DNA of 64,000 nt from a candidate division NC10 bacterium CSP1-5 (GCA_001443495.1 LDXR01000002.1:315306-379305); one strand, 5' to 3'; counted from the stretch's first letter, positions 17,337 to 26,318 are shown. The notes: a model not told the origin generated them from the letters alone. Numbers and translations are program-made.

Positions 17337-18657
17337 AGAGATGCGGGTGGTGAAGGACGTCACCTGCCCCTTCTGCGGGGTGACCTGTGACGATCTGGAG
17401 GTCCATGTCGAGGATGGCAAGATCCGCGACGTCAAAAATGCCTGTGTCCTCGGCAAGGATACCTTCCTCCATCACCTCGAGGGGTTGGCGACTCCCCGGA
17501 TCGATGGAAAGCCGGCCTCCATCGAGGCGTGCATTGAGGCGGCGGCGGATATCCTCGCCCGGGCGAAGTACCCTCTCATCTATGGCCTGGATTCGACTGA
17601 GCTCCATGCCCACCGCAAGGCGATCGAACTCGCGGACCTGATTGGGGCCAACATCGACCACACCTCTTCGGTCTGCCATGCCCCCAGCCTCCAGGCGGTG
17701 CAGACCGTCGGGATTCCAAGCTGCACGGTTGGCGAGGTCAAGAACCGGGCCGATCTGGTGATCTTCTGGGGGGCCAACCCGGCCGAGGCCCATCCGCGGC
17801 ACGCAACCCGGTATTCCGTGACGGTGAAAGGCATGTTCACCCCTCAGGGGAGGAAGGATCGGACCGTCATTCACATCGATGTGCGGCGCACGCCAACCAG
17901 CCGCATGGCCGATACGTTCATCCAGATCAAGCCCCACTCCGATTACGAAGTCTTCTCCACCCTGACCGCCCTGGTCAACGGGCATGACCTCGATGTCTCG
18001 GAAGTCGGGGGCGTTCCCCTGCAGGAATGGCGCGACCTGGTTGAAGTGATGAAGGGAGCGAAGTTTGGGATTCTCTACTGGGGCATGGGACTCACCATGA
18101 CCCGGGGGAAGTATCTGAACGTGGTGGCACTGCTCCGGCTCTGCCAGGAGTTGAACCGCTTTACCAAGTTTCTGGGGGCGCCGCTCAGGGGTCACGGCAA
18201 CGTGGTCGGCATGGCCCAGGTCCTCACCTGGCAGACGGGGTTCCCGTTCGCCGTGAATATGAGCCGCGGGTATCCGCGATTCAACCCGGGCGAGTTCTCG
18301 GTGGCGGACCTGCTGGGCCGGGGGGAGGTCGATGCCGCGCTGATCATCGCGGCCGACGCCATCGGCAACTTCCCCGCCAAAGCGGCCCAGCATCTGAAGT
18401 CCATTCCGCTCATTGCCGTGGATCCGAAGGAGAGTGAGACGACGAAGGTCGCTCAGGTAGTCATCCCCGCAGCCCAGGCGGCGGTGGCCGCTGAGGGCGT
18501 AGCGTACCGCATGGATCACATCCCCCTCCCCCTCAAAAAGGTCGTCGATTCCCCGTATCCCTCGGACCGCGAAATCCTCGACCGGATCATCGCGCGGGTG
18601 CTGGCGAAGCGGCCGGACGATGGGGCCAAGCGCGCAGCTCCTCTTCCGCGCGGGTAG
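17323..18657 (+). CDS. fwdB: Formylmethanofuran dehydrogenase subunit B with intact metal-site residues
   Basis: 444 aa. In methanogens FwdB carries the tungsten- or molybdenum-pterin and one [4Fe-4S] cluster and interconverts CO2 and formate. Here the cluster ligands are Cys15, Cys18, Cys22 (CPFCGVTC) and Cys41. SSVCHAPSLQ places Cys118 and His119 exactly at the metal ligand and catalytic His of methanogen FwdB, and Arg289 in PLRGHGN matches the catalytic Arg (288 there). EVKNRADLVIFWGANPAEAHPR and SRGYPRFNPGEFS are family blocks. It overlaps fwdD and precedes fwdA by 6 bases. A paralog at 52428 lacks the Cys, His and Arg. No FwdF/G/H polyferredoxin gene is seen. Confidence 0.95.
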   Translation: MTVAKEMRVVKDVTCPFCGVTCDDLEVHVEDGKIRDVKNACVLGKDTFLHHLEGLATPRIDGKPASIEACIEAAADILARAKYPLIYGLDSTELHAHRKAIELADLIGANIDHTSSVCHAPSLQAVQTVGIPSCTVGEVKNRADLVIFWGANPAEAHPRHATRYSVTVKGMFTPQGRKDRTVIHIDVRRTPTSRMADTFIQIKPHSDYEVFSTLTALVNGHDLDVSEVGGVPLQEWRDLVEVMKGAKFGILYWGMGLTMTRGKYLNVVALLRLCQELNRFTKFLGAPLRGHGNVVGMAQVLTWQTGFPFAVNMSRGYPRFNPGEFSVADLLGRGEVDAALIIAADAIGNFPAKAAQHLKSIPLIAVDPKESETTKVAQVVIPAAQAAVAAEGVAYRMDHIPLPLKKVVDSPYPSDREILDRIIARVLAKRPDDGAKRAAPLPRG

Positions 18658-18663
18658 TCGCCT

Positions 18664-20304
18664 ATGGCCTCAGCCATCCGGATCAAGGGGGGCCGCGTCT
18701 ATGACCCGCTCCACGGTCTCAACGGAGTGGTCAAGGACCTCTGCGTTGAAGACGGCAAGATCGTCCAAGAGTGCCACGGGGCGGCCGAGGTCATTGACGC
18801 CACGAACCTGGTGATCCTGCCTGGTGGCGTCGACATCCACACCCACATCGCGTCTCCGGCGGTGAATGCGGCCCGGGGGCTCAGACCCGAGGATCACCGG
18901 CTCCTGTGCTGTCCCCGCAAGCCAGGCCTGCGATCGGGGGTCGGCTTCACGGTTCCCTCCACCTTCACCACCGGATACCTCTATGCCCAGCTCGGGTATA
19001 CGACAGTCATGGAGGCGGCGACGCCTCCCATCGGGACCCGGCACACCCATGAGGAGCTGAACGACATCCCGATGGTGGACAAGGGGTGTTATCTCCTGAT
19101 GGGGAACAACGAGTTCATCCTGCAATACCTCAAGTCGGGCGACCTGGAGAAGATCAAGCGGTATGTGGCGTGGCTCCTCCATTCCCTCAAGGGGTTCGGA
19201 CTCAAGCTCGTCAATCCCGGGGGCGTCGAGCAATGGAAATATGGGAAGGATGTCGAGGGCCTGGATGAGAAGGTGAATCATTTCGATGTGACGCCGCGCC
19301 AGATCCTGCAGGCCCTGACCTGGGTGAACGAGGAGCTCGGCCTCCCGCATTCGATCCACATCCACGCGAACCGGCTCGGGGTCCCCGGCAATTACCAGGT
19401 CACGCTCGAGACGATGCGGGCCTTGGAGGGAAAGCGGGTCCACATGGCCCATGTGCAGTTCCATAGCTACGGGGGAGAGGATTATGTGAGCTTTACCTCG
19501 AAGGCCAAGGAGATGGCCGACTATATCAACGGCCACCCCAACGTGACGGTGGATGTGGGGCAGGTGGTTTTTGGGGACGCCACGACCATTACCGCGGATG
19601 GGCCGTGGCAGTACCGTCTCCACAAGCTCACCAAGAACAAGTGGTACAATCTCGATGTGGAGGTTGAGACCGGCTCTGGGATCGTGCCGTATACCTATCG
19701 CGAGAAGAATTACGTCAACGCCCTGCAATGGGCCATCGGCCTCGAGACCTTCCTCCTGATCAAGGATCCCTGGCGCGTCTTTCTCTCCACGGACCATCCG
19801 AACGGCGGCCCTTTCCTCTATTATCCCTGGATCATCAAGCTCCTGATGGATGCCGAATTTCGGTCCCAGATGCTCAAGCGGGTCCATAAGCGGGTCCTGA
19901 GCCATACGATGCTTCCACACCTCTCCCGAGAGTATTCCCTGTACGAGATCGCCATCATCACCCGGGCCGGTCCTGCCCGGGCCCTCGGGTTGCGAAACAA
20001 GGGGCATCTCGGCCCCGGGGCGGATGCCGACATCGCCATCTATGTCGATGCCAAGGACAAAGAGGAGATGTTCGAGCGTGCAGCCTACGTCCTCAAGGAT
20101 GGAAAGATCGTCGTCCGCGACGGCGAGGTGGTGGAGTCCTGCCCGGGCCGGACTATCTTCGCTGAGGTCCCCGGGGACGACGACCTCCTGACCGAGCTCC
20201 GCGACAAGTTCGAGAAGTACTACACCGTGGAGATCGGGAACTTCCCGATCCCTCTAGAGGATCTTCCTTTCCACCAAGCGGTCCCCACGGGCCGCCCTGT
20301 GTAA
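18664..20304 (+). CDS. fwdA: Formylmethanofuran dehydrogenase / hydrolase subunit A
   Basis: 546 aa amidohydrolase that hydrolyses formyl-MFR to formate and MFR (FwdA/FhcA). The binuclear zinc site starts with DIHTHIA (His59, His61). The carboxylated Lys candidate lies in GFGLKLVNPGG, and later ligands in HIHANRLGVPGNY, HMAHVQFHSYGG and STDHPNGGPFLYYPW, whose Asp is the likely catalytic residue. The C-terminus ends in a beta domain (GPGADADIAIYVDAKD). ATG lies 6 bases behind fwdB. In Fhc complexes this subunit produces formate; with an active FwdB the formate could be oxidised on to CO2. Confidence 0.97.
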   Translation: MASAIRIKGGRVYDPLHGLNGVVKDLCVEDGKIVQECHGAAEVIDATNLVILPGGVDIHTHIASPAVNAARGLRPEDHRLLCCPRKPGLRSGVGFTVPSTFTTGYLYAQLGYTTVMEAATPPIGTRHTHEELNDIPMVDKGCYLLMGNNEFILQYLKSGDLEKIKRYVAWLLHSLKGFGLKLVNPGGVEQWKYGKDVEGLDEKVNHFDVTPRQILQALTWVNEELGLPHSIHIHANRLGVPGNYQVTLETMRALEGKRVHMAHVQFHSYGGEDYVSFTSKAKEMADYINGHPNVTVDVGQVVFGDATTITADGPWQYRLHKLTKNKWYNLDVEVETGSGIVPYTYREKNYVNALQWAIGLETFLLIKDPWRVFLSTDHPNGGPFLYYPWIIKLLMDAEFRSQMLKRVHKRVLSHTMLPHLSREYSLYEIAIITRAGPARALGLRNKGHLGPGADADIAIYVDAKDKEEMFERAAYVLKDGKIVVRDGEVVESCPGRTIFAEVPGDDDLLTELRDKFEKYYTVEIGNFPIPLEDLPFHQAVPTGRPV

Positions 20305-20331
20305 TACAGATTCGTCCCGAAAGGGTGCGAC

Positions 20332-21240
20332 ATGGAGCTGAACGGCGTTCCCATCGAAGACACGTATGCCGAGGCCTTCTCGGCTATCGGGGCCCGGCTC
20401 CTCATCACGGCCGAGAATGAGCGCTGGGCCCGGGAGGCGGCGGCGAGCTTCACCGGCTTTGCCACCTCGGTGATCGGGTCCGGCTGTGAGGCAGGAGTCG
20501 AGGGGGTCGCCAGTGAGACCCCGGACGGCCGGCCGGGCGTCACGGTCCTGATCTTCGCCATGTCGAAGAAGGGCCTGCACGAGCAGCTGATCAAGCGGAT
20601 CGGTCAGTCGGTGATGACCTGTCCGAGCACCGCCTGCTACAACGCCCTGGCCGGAGAGTCGTGGGTCTCCGTCGGCGGCAAGCTCCGCTTCTTCGGGGAC
20701 GGCTTTCAATCCAGTAAGCTGCTGGATGGAGTCTTCAATCCACCCGTCGGGCGCGCCCGGCGGTTCTGGCGGATCCCCGTGATGGATGGGGAGTTCGTGG
20801 TGGAGGACCGATTCGGCATGGTCAAAGGGGTCGCGGGAGGGAACTTTTTGCTCCTCGGGGAGGAACCGCAGGCCGTACTGCAGGCTGCCGAGCTTGCCGT
20901 AGGGGCGATGCGTCAGGTCCCCGGAGTCATCCTCCCCTTCCCGGGCGGGGTCGTTCGGAGCGGGAGCAAAGTCGGATCGCAGTATAAATTCTTGACGGCA
21001 TCAACCAATACCGCCTATTGCCCGACGATTCGGCGGCAGGTCGAGAGCGTCCTCCCGGACGAGGTGAGGGCCGTGCTGGAGATCGTCATCGACGGCCTGA
21101 CGCCCGATGGAGTGGCTGAAGCGATGCGGGTGGGGATCCGCGCCGCATGTCGTCCCGGCATTAAGGGAATCTCGGCTGGCAATTACGGTGGCAAACTGGG
21201 GAAATATCACTTTCGCCTCCACGAGGTCTTGAGGAGCTAA
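20332..21240 (+). CDS. ftr: Formylmethanofuran:H4MPT formyltransferase
   Basis: Moves the formyl group between H4MPT and methanofuran (Ftr/FhcD). 302 aa, as in the family. ELNGVPIEDTYAEAFSAIGARLLITA at the start, GSGCEAGVEG, GVTVLIFAMSKKGLHEQLIKRIGQSVMTCPST, FFGDGFQSSKLL, and the closing GIKGISAGNYGGKLGKYHFRLHEVL are near-invariant. It lies between fwdA and fwdC, as expected for a complex-forming enzyme. The gene starts 27 bases after fwdA. Confidence 0.98.
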   Translation: MELNGVPIEDTYAEAFSAIGARLLITAENERWAREAAASFTGFATSVIGSGCEAGVEGVASETPDGRPGVTVLIFAMSKKGLHEQLIKRIGQSVMTCPSTACYNALAGESWVSVGGKLRFFGDGFQSSKLLDGVFNPPVGRARRFWRIPVMDGEFVVEDRFGMVKGVAGGNFLLLGEEPQAVLQAAELAVGAMRQVPGVILPFPGGVVRSGSKVGSQYKFLTASTNTAYCPTIRRQVESVLPDEVRAVLEIVIDGLTPDGVAEAMRVGIRAACRPGIKGISAGNYGGKLGKYHFRLHEVLRS

Positions 21241-21255
21241 CGCCCGGGTACGCTC

Positions 21256-22071
21256 ATGGGAGAGATCATCCTCACCTTCAAAGGGATGGGCGGGTCGACG
21301 GTTCCGCTCGAGGCCGATCCCATTACGCCGGATCTGCTCCAGCTCAAGGTCCGGGCGGAGATCGAGCGACTGCCGCTCTACCACGGGAACGAGCAGTTGC
21401 TGCTCGGCGACTTCTTCTCCGTCAAGGGAGAGCGGTCGAACCAGATCCGCCTCCGGGGGGATTTGTCCCAGGTCAAGAACATCGGGGTCGGGATGCAGAC
21501 CGGGCGCATCGTGATCGAGAGCAGTATCGGGATGCACGTCGGGGCCCGGATGACCGGAGGCGAGATCCAGGTTCACGGAAATGCGGGTGACTGGGCAGGG
21601 GCGGAGATGACCGGTGGCCTCCTCTGGATCAATGGAAGCGCGGGTAACCGGGCCGGCTCGGCCTATCGCGGCAGCAAGTACGGGATGCGGGGTGGGGTGA
21701 TCCTGATCGAAGGGAGCGGTGGGCACGAGGTGGGGGGCTACATGCGCCGCGGACTGATCGTCGTTCGCGGGAATCTGGAGGATCACGCGGGCGCGCGGAT
21801 GGTGGCGGGATCGATCTTCGTGTTTGGTCGGGTCGGTGGCCGAACCGGTGGCGGGATGAAACGGGGGAGCATCGTCTGCTTCAACCCGCTGGACGTCTTG
21901 CCTACCTTTCGCCTGACCTCCACCTACGCGCCGCTCTTTGTCACGATCTATCTCCGGGCCCTCCGGAGCAGAGGGTTTTCGGTTCCAGAGATCGGCGGCG
22001 GACGCTTCGCCCGATACTGCGGAGACCTGGCCGAATCCGGCAAGGGGGAGATCCTGGTGTGGCAGGGGTAG
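21256..22071 (+). CDS. fwdC: Formylmethanofuran dehydrogenase / hydrolase subunit C
   Basis: 271 aa beta-helix protein homologous to the GXGXG domain of glutamate synthase. The repeated GXXXG turns are visible, for example GDLSQVKNIGVGMQTGRIVIE, GARMTGGEIQVHGNAGDWAG, GSAGNRAGSAYRGSKYGMRGG and GSGGHEVGGYMRRGLIVVRG. This subunit holds the complex together and is thought to carry the MFR arm between active sites. It starts 15 bases after ftr, and its end overlaps mch by 13 bases. Confidence 0.96.
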   Translation: MGEIILTFKGMGGSTVPLEADPITPDLLQLKVRAEIERLPLYHGNEQLLLGDFFSVKGERSNQIRLRGDLSQVKNIGVGMQTGRIVIESSIGMHVGARMTGGEIQVHGNAGDWAGAEMTGGLLWINGSAGNRAGSAYRGSKYGMRGGVILIEGSGGHEVGGYMRRGLIVVRGNLEDHAGARMVAGSIFVFGRVGGRTGGGMKRGSIVCFNPLDVLPTFRLTSTYAPLFVTIYLRALRSRGFSVPEIGGGRFARYCGDLAESGKGEILVWQG

Positions 22072-23027
22072 CGGGAACGGGACGGATCAGCGTGAATCGC
22101 CGTGCTGCCGCGTTCGTCGAGCAGCTCGCAGCCGATACGGCAGCGCTGGGGGTCGACGTGCATCGACTGGCGAATGGCACGCGCGTGGTGGACGCCGGCG
22201 TCCGCGCCCCCGGGGGTTTCGGGGCCGGAAAGGCCGTCGCCCTGATCTGTCTGGGCGGCCTCGGCGACGTCAGTTTTATCCCGTACGACCTCGGTGGGCT
22301 GACCATCCCGGCCGTGAGTGTGACGGTCGACCGGCCTGTGATCGGGTGCATGGCGTCCCAATATGCGGGGTGGAAGATCAGCGTTGGGAAGTTCTTCGGC
22401 ATGGGGTCGGGGCCGGCCCGCGCCATCGCGGTTGTGGAAAAGCTCTACGCCGAACTCGATTATCGGGACGAGGCCGACGAGGCGGTGCTGGTCCTCGAGA
22501 CGGATGCGATGCCGACCGAAGAAGTGGCCGCCTACGTTGCGGGAAAATGCGGGCTTGCTCCGGAACGGCTCACCCTGGTCGTGGCCGCGACCACGAGCGT
22601 CGTGGGGGGCATTCAGATCGCCGCCCGATCGGTGGAGACGGCGATGCACAAGATGATGGAGCTGGGGTTCGACCTCCACAAGGTACAGGCGGGCTCCGGG
22701 GTGAGTCCTATCGCGACCCCGATCCGCGACACGCTACGGGCCATTGGCCGGACCAACGACTGTGTGCTGTACGGGGCGACCGCGGCGTTAGTCGTGGATG
22801 CAACCGATGACGAGGTCGAACAGATCCTGGACCGGATCCCTTCCTCTGCCTCTCGGGATTACGGTACCCCTTTTTACGAGCTCTTCAAGCGCTATGGGGA
22901 CTTCTACAAGATCGACCCGATGCTGTTCAGCCCCGCGCGGGTGACGATTACCAACGCGGCCACCGGGCGTACCTGGTCCGCTGGCCAGTTGAACCTCGAG
23001 CTGCTGCGGAGCTCCCTTGGCGCGTAG
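22059..23027 (+). CDS. mch: Methenyl-H4MPT cyclohydrolase
   Basis: Hydrolyses methenyl-H4MPT to N5-formyl-H4MPT. 322 aa. RISVNRRAAAFVEQL at the start, GGFGAGKAVALICLGGLGDVSF, VTVDRPVIGCMASQYAGWKIS, FGMGSGPARA and the long C-terminal GRTNDCVLYGATAALVV, FKRYGDFYKIDPMLFSPARVTITNAATGRTW are diagnostic. The GTG at 22059 overlaps fwdC; GTG 22092 is the alternative but would cut the conserved ISVN. Cotranscription with the fwd genes is very likely. Confidence 0.97.
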   Translation: MAGVAGTGRISVNRRAAAFVEQLAADTAALGVDVHRLANGTRVVDAGVRAPGGFGAGKAVALICLGGLGDVSFIPYDLGGLTIPAVSVTVDRPVIGCMASQYAGWKISVGKFFGMGSGPARAIAVVEKLYAELDYRDEADEAVLVLETDAMPTEEVAAYVAGKCGLAPERLTLVVAATTSVVGGIQIAARSVETAMHKMMELGFDLHKVQAGSGVSPIATPIRDTLRAIGRTNDCVLYGATAALVVDATDDEVEQILDRIPSSASRDYGTPFYELFKRYGDFYKIDPMLFSPARVTITNAATGRTWSAGQLNLELLRSSLGA

Positions 23028-23075
23028 GGCTGGACGCGCCCGCGGCCATCGCTCCCCTTTCCGGTTGCACCTCCG

Positions 23076-23948
23076 ATGCGGGTAGGCATCCTCGGACACA
23101 AGATGGGATGGCATATCTCGGTCCTGCAACGGGCCTTCGCCCGCCGCGGCGCGGCCGCGGACCACCTGTCGATCACGGCCATCACTGCTGGCGTTGGCAT
23201 CGGGCGTTCCTTCGAAGCGGAAGGGCGGGTCCTCGAGGCGTACGAGGGGCTGCTGATTCGCATCATCCCTGACGGCTCCCTCGAGCAGATCATCTTTCGG
23301 ATGGACGCGCTCCACTGTCTCGAGGCCAGGGGGATCACAGTCATGAACTCGCCGAAGGCGATTGAGAAGACGGTCGACAAGTTCTACACCTCGAGCCTCC
23401 TCGAACACTCCGGGGTCCCCACGCCCCGCACCGTGGTCACCGAGGACTTCGACGAGGCCATGGCCGCCTTTGAGAAATTCGGCGACGTGATCGTGAAGCC
23501 GCTCTTCGGCTCCGGGGGACGGGGGATGGTCCGGGTGAGCGATTGGGAGGTGGCCTACCGGACGTTCCGCGCCTTGGAAATGGGTCGGTACGTCTTCTAT
23601 CTGCAGGAGTATGTGCCCCACGGCGATCACGATATCCGGGCCTTCGTCGTGGGCGACCGCGTGGTGGCCGCGATGATCCGGCGATCCACCGGGTGGCGGC
23701 ACAACGTCGCCCGTGGCGCCCGGGTGGAGGCGTGCCAGCTCGACGGCGAGGCGGAGGAACTTTGTCTCCGCGCCTCGGCGCTCCTCCGCGTCGACTACGC
23801 GGGCGTGGATCTGCTCCGCACTTCCGACGGGCGTACCGTGGTCATCGAAGTGAACAGCATCCCCGGTTGGTCGGGCCTCCAGACCACCACCTCCACCGAC
23901 ATCGCGGACGCGATCGCCGGCCACCTGGTTGCCTCCCTTCGCCGTTGA
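23076..23948 (+). CDS. RimK-family ATP-grasp ligase (MptN-like, H4MPT glutamate ligase candidate)
   Basis: 290 aa ATP-grasp enzyme. It has the RimK-type preface (MRVGILGHKMGW), GITVMNSPKAIEKTVDKFYTS, VIVKPLFGSGGRGMVRV, LQEYVPHGDHDIRAFVVGD and the metal motif VVIEVNSIPGWSGLQ. Archaeal MptN of this family adds glutamate to tetrahydrosarcinapterin; in H4MPT-using bacteria a homolog sits in the C1 island. Here it follows mch by 48 bases and could glutamylate H4MPT or methylofuran. Exact acceptor not provable from sequence. Confidence 0.85.
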   Translation: MRVGILGHKMGWHISVLQRAFARRGAAADHLSITAITAGVGIGRSFEAEGRVLEAYEGLLIRIIPDGSLEQIIFRMDALHCLEARGITVMNSPKAIEKTVDKFYTSSLLEHSGVPTPRTVVTEDFDEAMAAFEKFGDVIVKPLFGSGGRGMVRVSDWEVAYRTFRALEMGRYVFYLQEYVPHGDHDIRAFVVGDRVVAAMIRRSTGWRHNVARGARVEACQLDGEAEELCLRASALLRVDYAGVDLLRTSDGRTVVIEVNSIPGWSGLQTTTSTDIADAIAGHLVASLRR

Positions 23949-23955
23949 GCCTCAG

Positions 23956-24822
23956 ATGCGGGACCCGCGCGACGTTGCTCTCGCCGCCCAGCTCGCATGT
24001 CTCATTGAGGTGAGCACCCCGAAGCCCGGCAACGTCCATCCGCAGGCCGACTTCGCCGACACCCGCTACGAGGATTTTGTGGCCAGCGCCCTCGCCATCG
24101 GAGATGCCATGGGTCAGGCCCACCGGATGGGCGTCGGGAAGATCGTCTGGGCGGCAGTGCGAGACACTCGGCGCCGGGTCGGGGTGAACACGAACCTCGG
24201 CCTAGTCCTGCTGCTGGCGCCACTCGCCAAGGCAGCGGTGATGCAGGGCGGGGGCGGCCTCCGGACGCGGCTCCGTCGGGTGCTCCAGGGGCTCACGGTT
24301 CAGGACGCCCGCGATGTCTACAGGGCCATCCGCCTGGCCAAGCCCGGAGGCCTCGGGACGGTCGATCGGTGGGACGTGCGGGAAACCCGGGTTGGGGTGA
24401 ATCTCCTGACGGTGATGCGGGCGGCAGCCGACCGGGACACGGTGGCCCGAGAATACGCGACCGGCTTCGCGGTGAGCTTCGACGTCGGCCTGCCGTGCCT
24501 ACAACGCTCCTTCGACGTGACCCGAGATCTCCGGGCCGCCACCCTCCAGACCTACCTGACCATCCTCGCGACGGTTCCCGATAGCCTGATCGCCAGAAAA
24601 GCGGGGCCGCGGCAGGCCAGCGAGGTTTCACGGGAGGCCGCCCGGATCCTCAGCGCTGGCGGAGCCCAGACGGCGGCCGGCAGACGGTGGTTGGCGAGGT
24701 TCGACCGCCAGTTGCGCCGCCGACGGAATCTCCTCAATCCCGGGACGACCGCCGACCTCACGGGGGCGACCCTTTTCGTGGAGCTCCTTCGGAACGGGAT
24801 CCGCCGCTTCCTTGGCCACTGA
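23956..24822 (+). CDS. CitG/MdcB-like triphosphoribosyl-dephospho-CoA synthase family protein
   Basis: 288 aa. The family signature is visible: AAQLACLIEVSTPKPGNVHPQADF near the start, GVNTNLGLVLLLAPLAKAA, LAKPGGLGTVDRWDVRE, DSLIARKAG and the end LNPGTTADLTGATLFV. True CitG/MdcB make the citrate or malonate lyase prosthetic group, but no lyase genes are present. A homolog of this family is a known member of H4MPT gene islands in methylotrophs, with no assigned step. ATG 23956 is 7 bases after the ligase gene. Its 3' end overlaps the opposite-strand beta-RFAP synthase gene by 65 bases. Confidence 0.85.
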   Translation: MRDPRDVALAAQLACLIEVSTPKPGNVHPQADFADTRYEDFVASALAIGDAMGQAHRMGVGKIVWAAVRDTRRRVGVNTNLGLVLLLAPLAKAAVMQGGGGLRTRLRRVLQGLTVQDARDVYRAIRLAKPGGLGTVDRWDVRETRVGVNLLTVMRAAADRDTVAREYATGFAVSFDVGLPCLQRSFDVTRDLRAATLQTYLTILATVPDSLIARKAGPRQASEVSREAARILSAGGAQTAAGRRWLARFDRQLRRRRNLLNPGTTADLTGATLFVELLRNGIRRFLGH

Positions 24823-25768
24823 CCCCCTCGACCGTTGCCCCGTGGTTGTTCGCCCCGGCCGTGAAAGTCATGACCTTTCCTCTCCGCTCGAGCGCCTCTC
24901 GAAGACGTGCCTCAAGGCGCCATGCTATCTCCGCTCCGCCGACGAGGCCATACACCGCCGGACCCCAAGAACTCTGGCCCCCTCCGGCTGCCCCCTCGGC
25001 CACCATCAGCGCCAGGATATCCTCAGCCATCGCGGTGGCGTAGGTCCCCCGCTGGATGGGAGCGAACCAGCGCCCGATGATGCGCTGGATCGCGGTGAGC
25101 GCCTGTCCGAAGGATCCCAGGTCTTTTTCGATCAGCGATGGCAGGAGCTGCATGAGAACCACGTGGCAGACGGCGGCGACCTCCTCCTGGGGGGGACTTG
25201 CCAGCTGACCAAATGCCTTCTCCTCCGCTGCACCATGCAGCGCCTCCCCGAGGTCCGGCACCACGACGACAAATCGCCACTCCTCAGGAAACGGGTGACG
25301 GAAGATGACCGTCGGGATGTCGCTGACCTTCCCTCCGCCGCTGTCGAGGATAAAACCCCCGCGCGCAAAGGCAGTCACTCCGATCCCGGAACGCCTTCCC
25401 CGCCCGGTCAGACGGGCCAGCTCTGCAAGGGTGACGTCCAGCTTGAACAGGCGGGCGACCGCCGTCGCGACCGCGAGACTGAGTTGTGTCCCCGAGCCGA
25501 GCCCCACGTGCGCCGGGATCGTCTCGCGACAGTGAATTGAGACACCTTGATCGAGGGCGAAATGTCTCAAGAGACGCCGAAGGAGAGGCTCTACCCGGCC
25601 GTCAAGGTCACCCTCGACGCTGACTGTCGGGGCGGTCCGCGCTTCGAGCACAAGCTGGGGCGTATCGATCGCGACGCCGAGGCTGCCAAAGCGGCGCCCC
25701 AGAGACCCGTCGGGGTCGATGAATCCCAGGTGAAGTCTGGCTGGGGCAGTCACGACGACGCTAGCCAT
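24758..25768 (-). CDS. mptG: Beta-ribofuranosylaminobenzene 5'-phosphate synthase
   Basis: Joins p-aminobenzoate-type substrate and PRPP with decarboxylation to beta-RFAP, the committed step of H4MPT synthesis. 336 aa, GHMP-kinase fold: VTAPARLHLGFIDPDGSLGRRFGSLGVAI, PAHVGLGSGTQLSLAVATAVARL, GRGRRSGIGVTAFARGGFILDSGG and QSSWGPAVYGLV. These match beta-RFAP synthases of methanogens and methylotrophs. The ATG at 25768 overlaps the stop of the DUF447 gene (ATGGCTAG), so the two are translationally coupled. The C-terminal 25 residues are low-complexity and lie over the opposite-strand citG-like gene. Confidence 0.95.
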   Translation of the reverse strand: MASVVVTAPARLHLGFIDPDGSLGRRFGSLGVAIDTPQLVLEARTAPTVSVEGDLDGRVEPLLRRLLRHFALDQGVSIHCRETIPAHVGLGSGTQLSLAVATAVARLFKLDVTLAELARLTGRGRRSGIGVTAFARGGFILDSGGGKVSDIPTVIFRHPFPEEWRFVVVVPDLGEALHGAAEEKAFGQLASPPQEEVAAVCHVVLMQLLPSLIEKDLGSFGQALTAIQRIIGRWFAPIQRGTYATAMAEDILALMVAEGAAGGGQSSWGPAVYGLVGGAEIAWRLEARLREALERRGKVMTFTAGANNHGATVEGVSGQGSGGSRSEGAPRKGSPP

Positions 25769-26318
25769 GGGACCCACTCACGTGTTCGGAAAGATACCTG
25801 AAGGCGGCGTGCTCTTGCTCCCCGCCCGTCTTGTCGACGATGAGGCGGAGCCGTTCGAACTCCTTCAACACGTGCTCCCGGCCCAGGAATCTTAGCCGCG
25901 TGGCAACGATGGCGGCCTCGATGACTGCGTTCTGGGCGCGGTTGAACCCGATGAACTCGCGCAGGACACCCTTTTTGACCACGGCGCAGACGAAGCGTGC
26001 GCGCTCCCCTTCCTCCTGCAAGTCCCGGACGGTGCACTCATAGTACATGCAAGCGTCTTTGAGGACGAGGCCGTCAACGCGTTCAGCGGGGATCGCGGGA
26101 AACTGGGGCCGTCCCACTGCCCCCTCGGCAAACAGCAGGACGTTATCGGTCAAATTAATCACGGCCTGTCCTGTCGCGACAAGGTTCACGTACGTTGTGG
26201 TTTCCTTGTACGGGCGCAGGAGGATCGGTTCCCGGTCGAAGGTGACGCCCATGGGGGCGAAGTTCGGGAGGCCGCTCTGGTCTTGCGTGATGACGATGCT
26301 CTCGACGATGAAGGGCAC
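25761..26318 (-). CDS. DUF447 family flavin-like protein
   Basis: 185 aa. It belongs to the DUF447 family, an FMN-binding split-barrel-like group in methanogens and H4MPT-using bacteria: VESIVITQDQSGLPNFAPMGVTF, LRPYKETTTYVNLVATGQAVINLTDNVLLFAEGAVG, ACMYYECTV and GFNRAQNAVIEAAIVATRLRFL. The GTG at 26318 has an excellent AAGGGGGA site; a TTG at 26339 is less likely. It is coupled to mptG. The step is unknown; a flavin-dependent step in cofactor synthesis is possible. Confidence 0.85.
   Translation of the reverse strand: MPFIVESIVITQDQSGLPNFAPMGVTFDREPILLRPYKETTTYVNLVATGQAVINLTDNVLLFAEGAVGRPQFPAIPAERVDGLVLKDACMYYECTVRDLQEEGERARFVCAVVKKGVLREFIGFNRAQNAVIEAAIVATRLRFLGREHVLKEFERLRLIVDKTGGEQEHAAFRYLSEHVSGSHG

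Noticed and set aside
18670-20007. 445-codon minus-strand ORF
   Set aside because: Antisense to fwdA; no family pattern.
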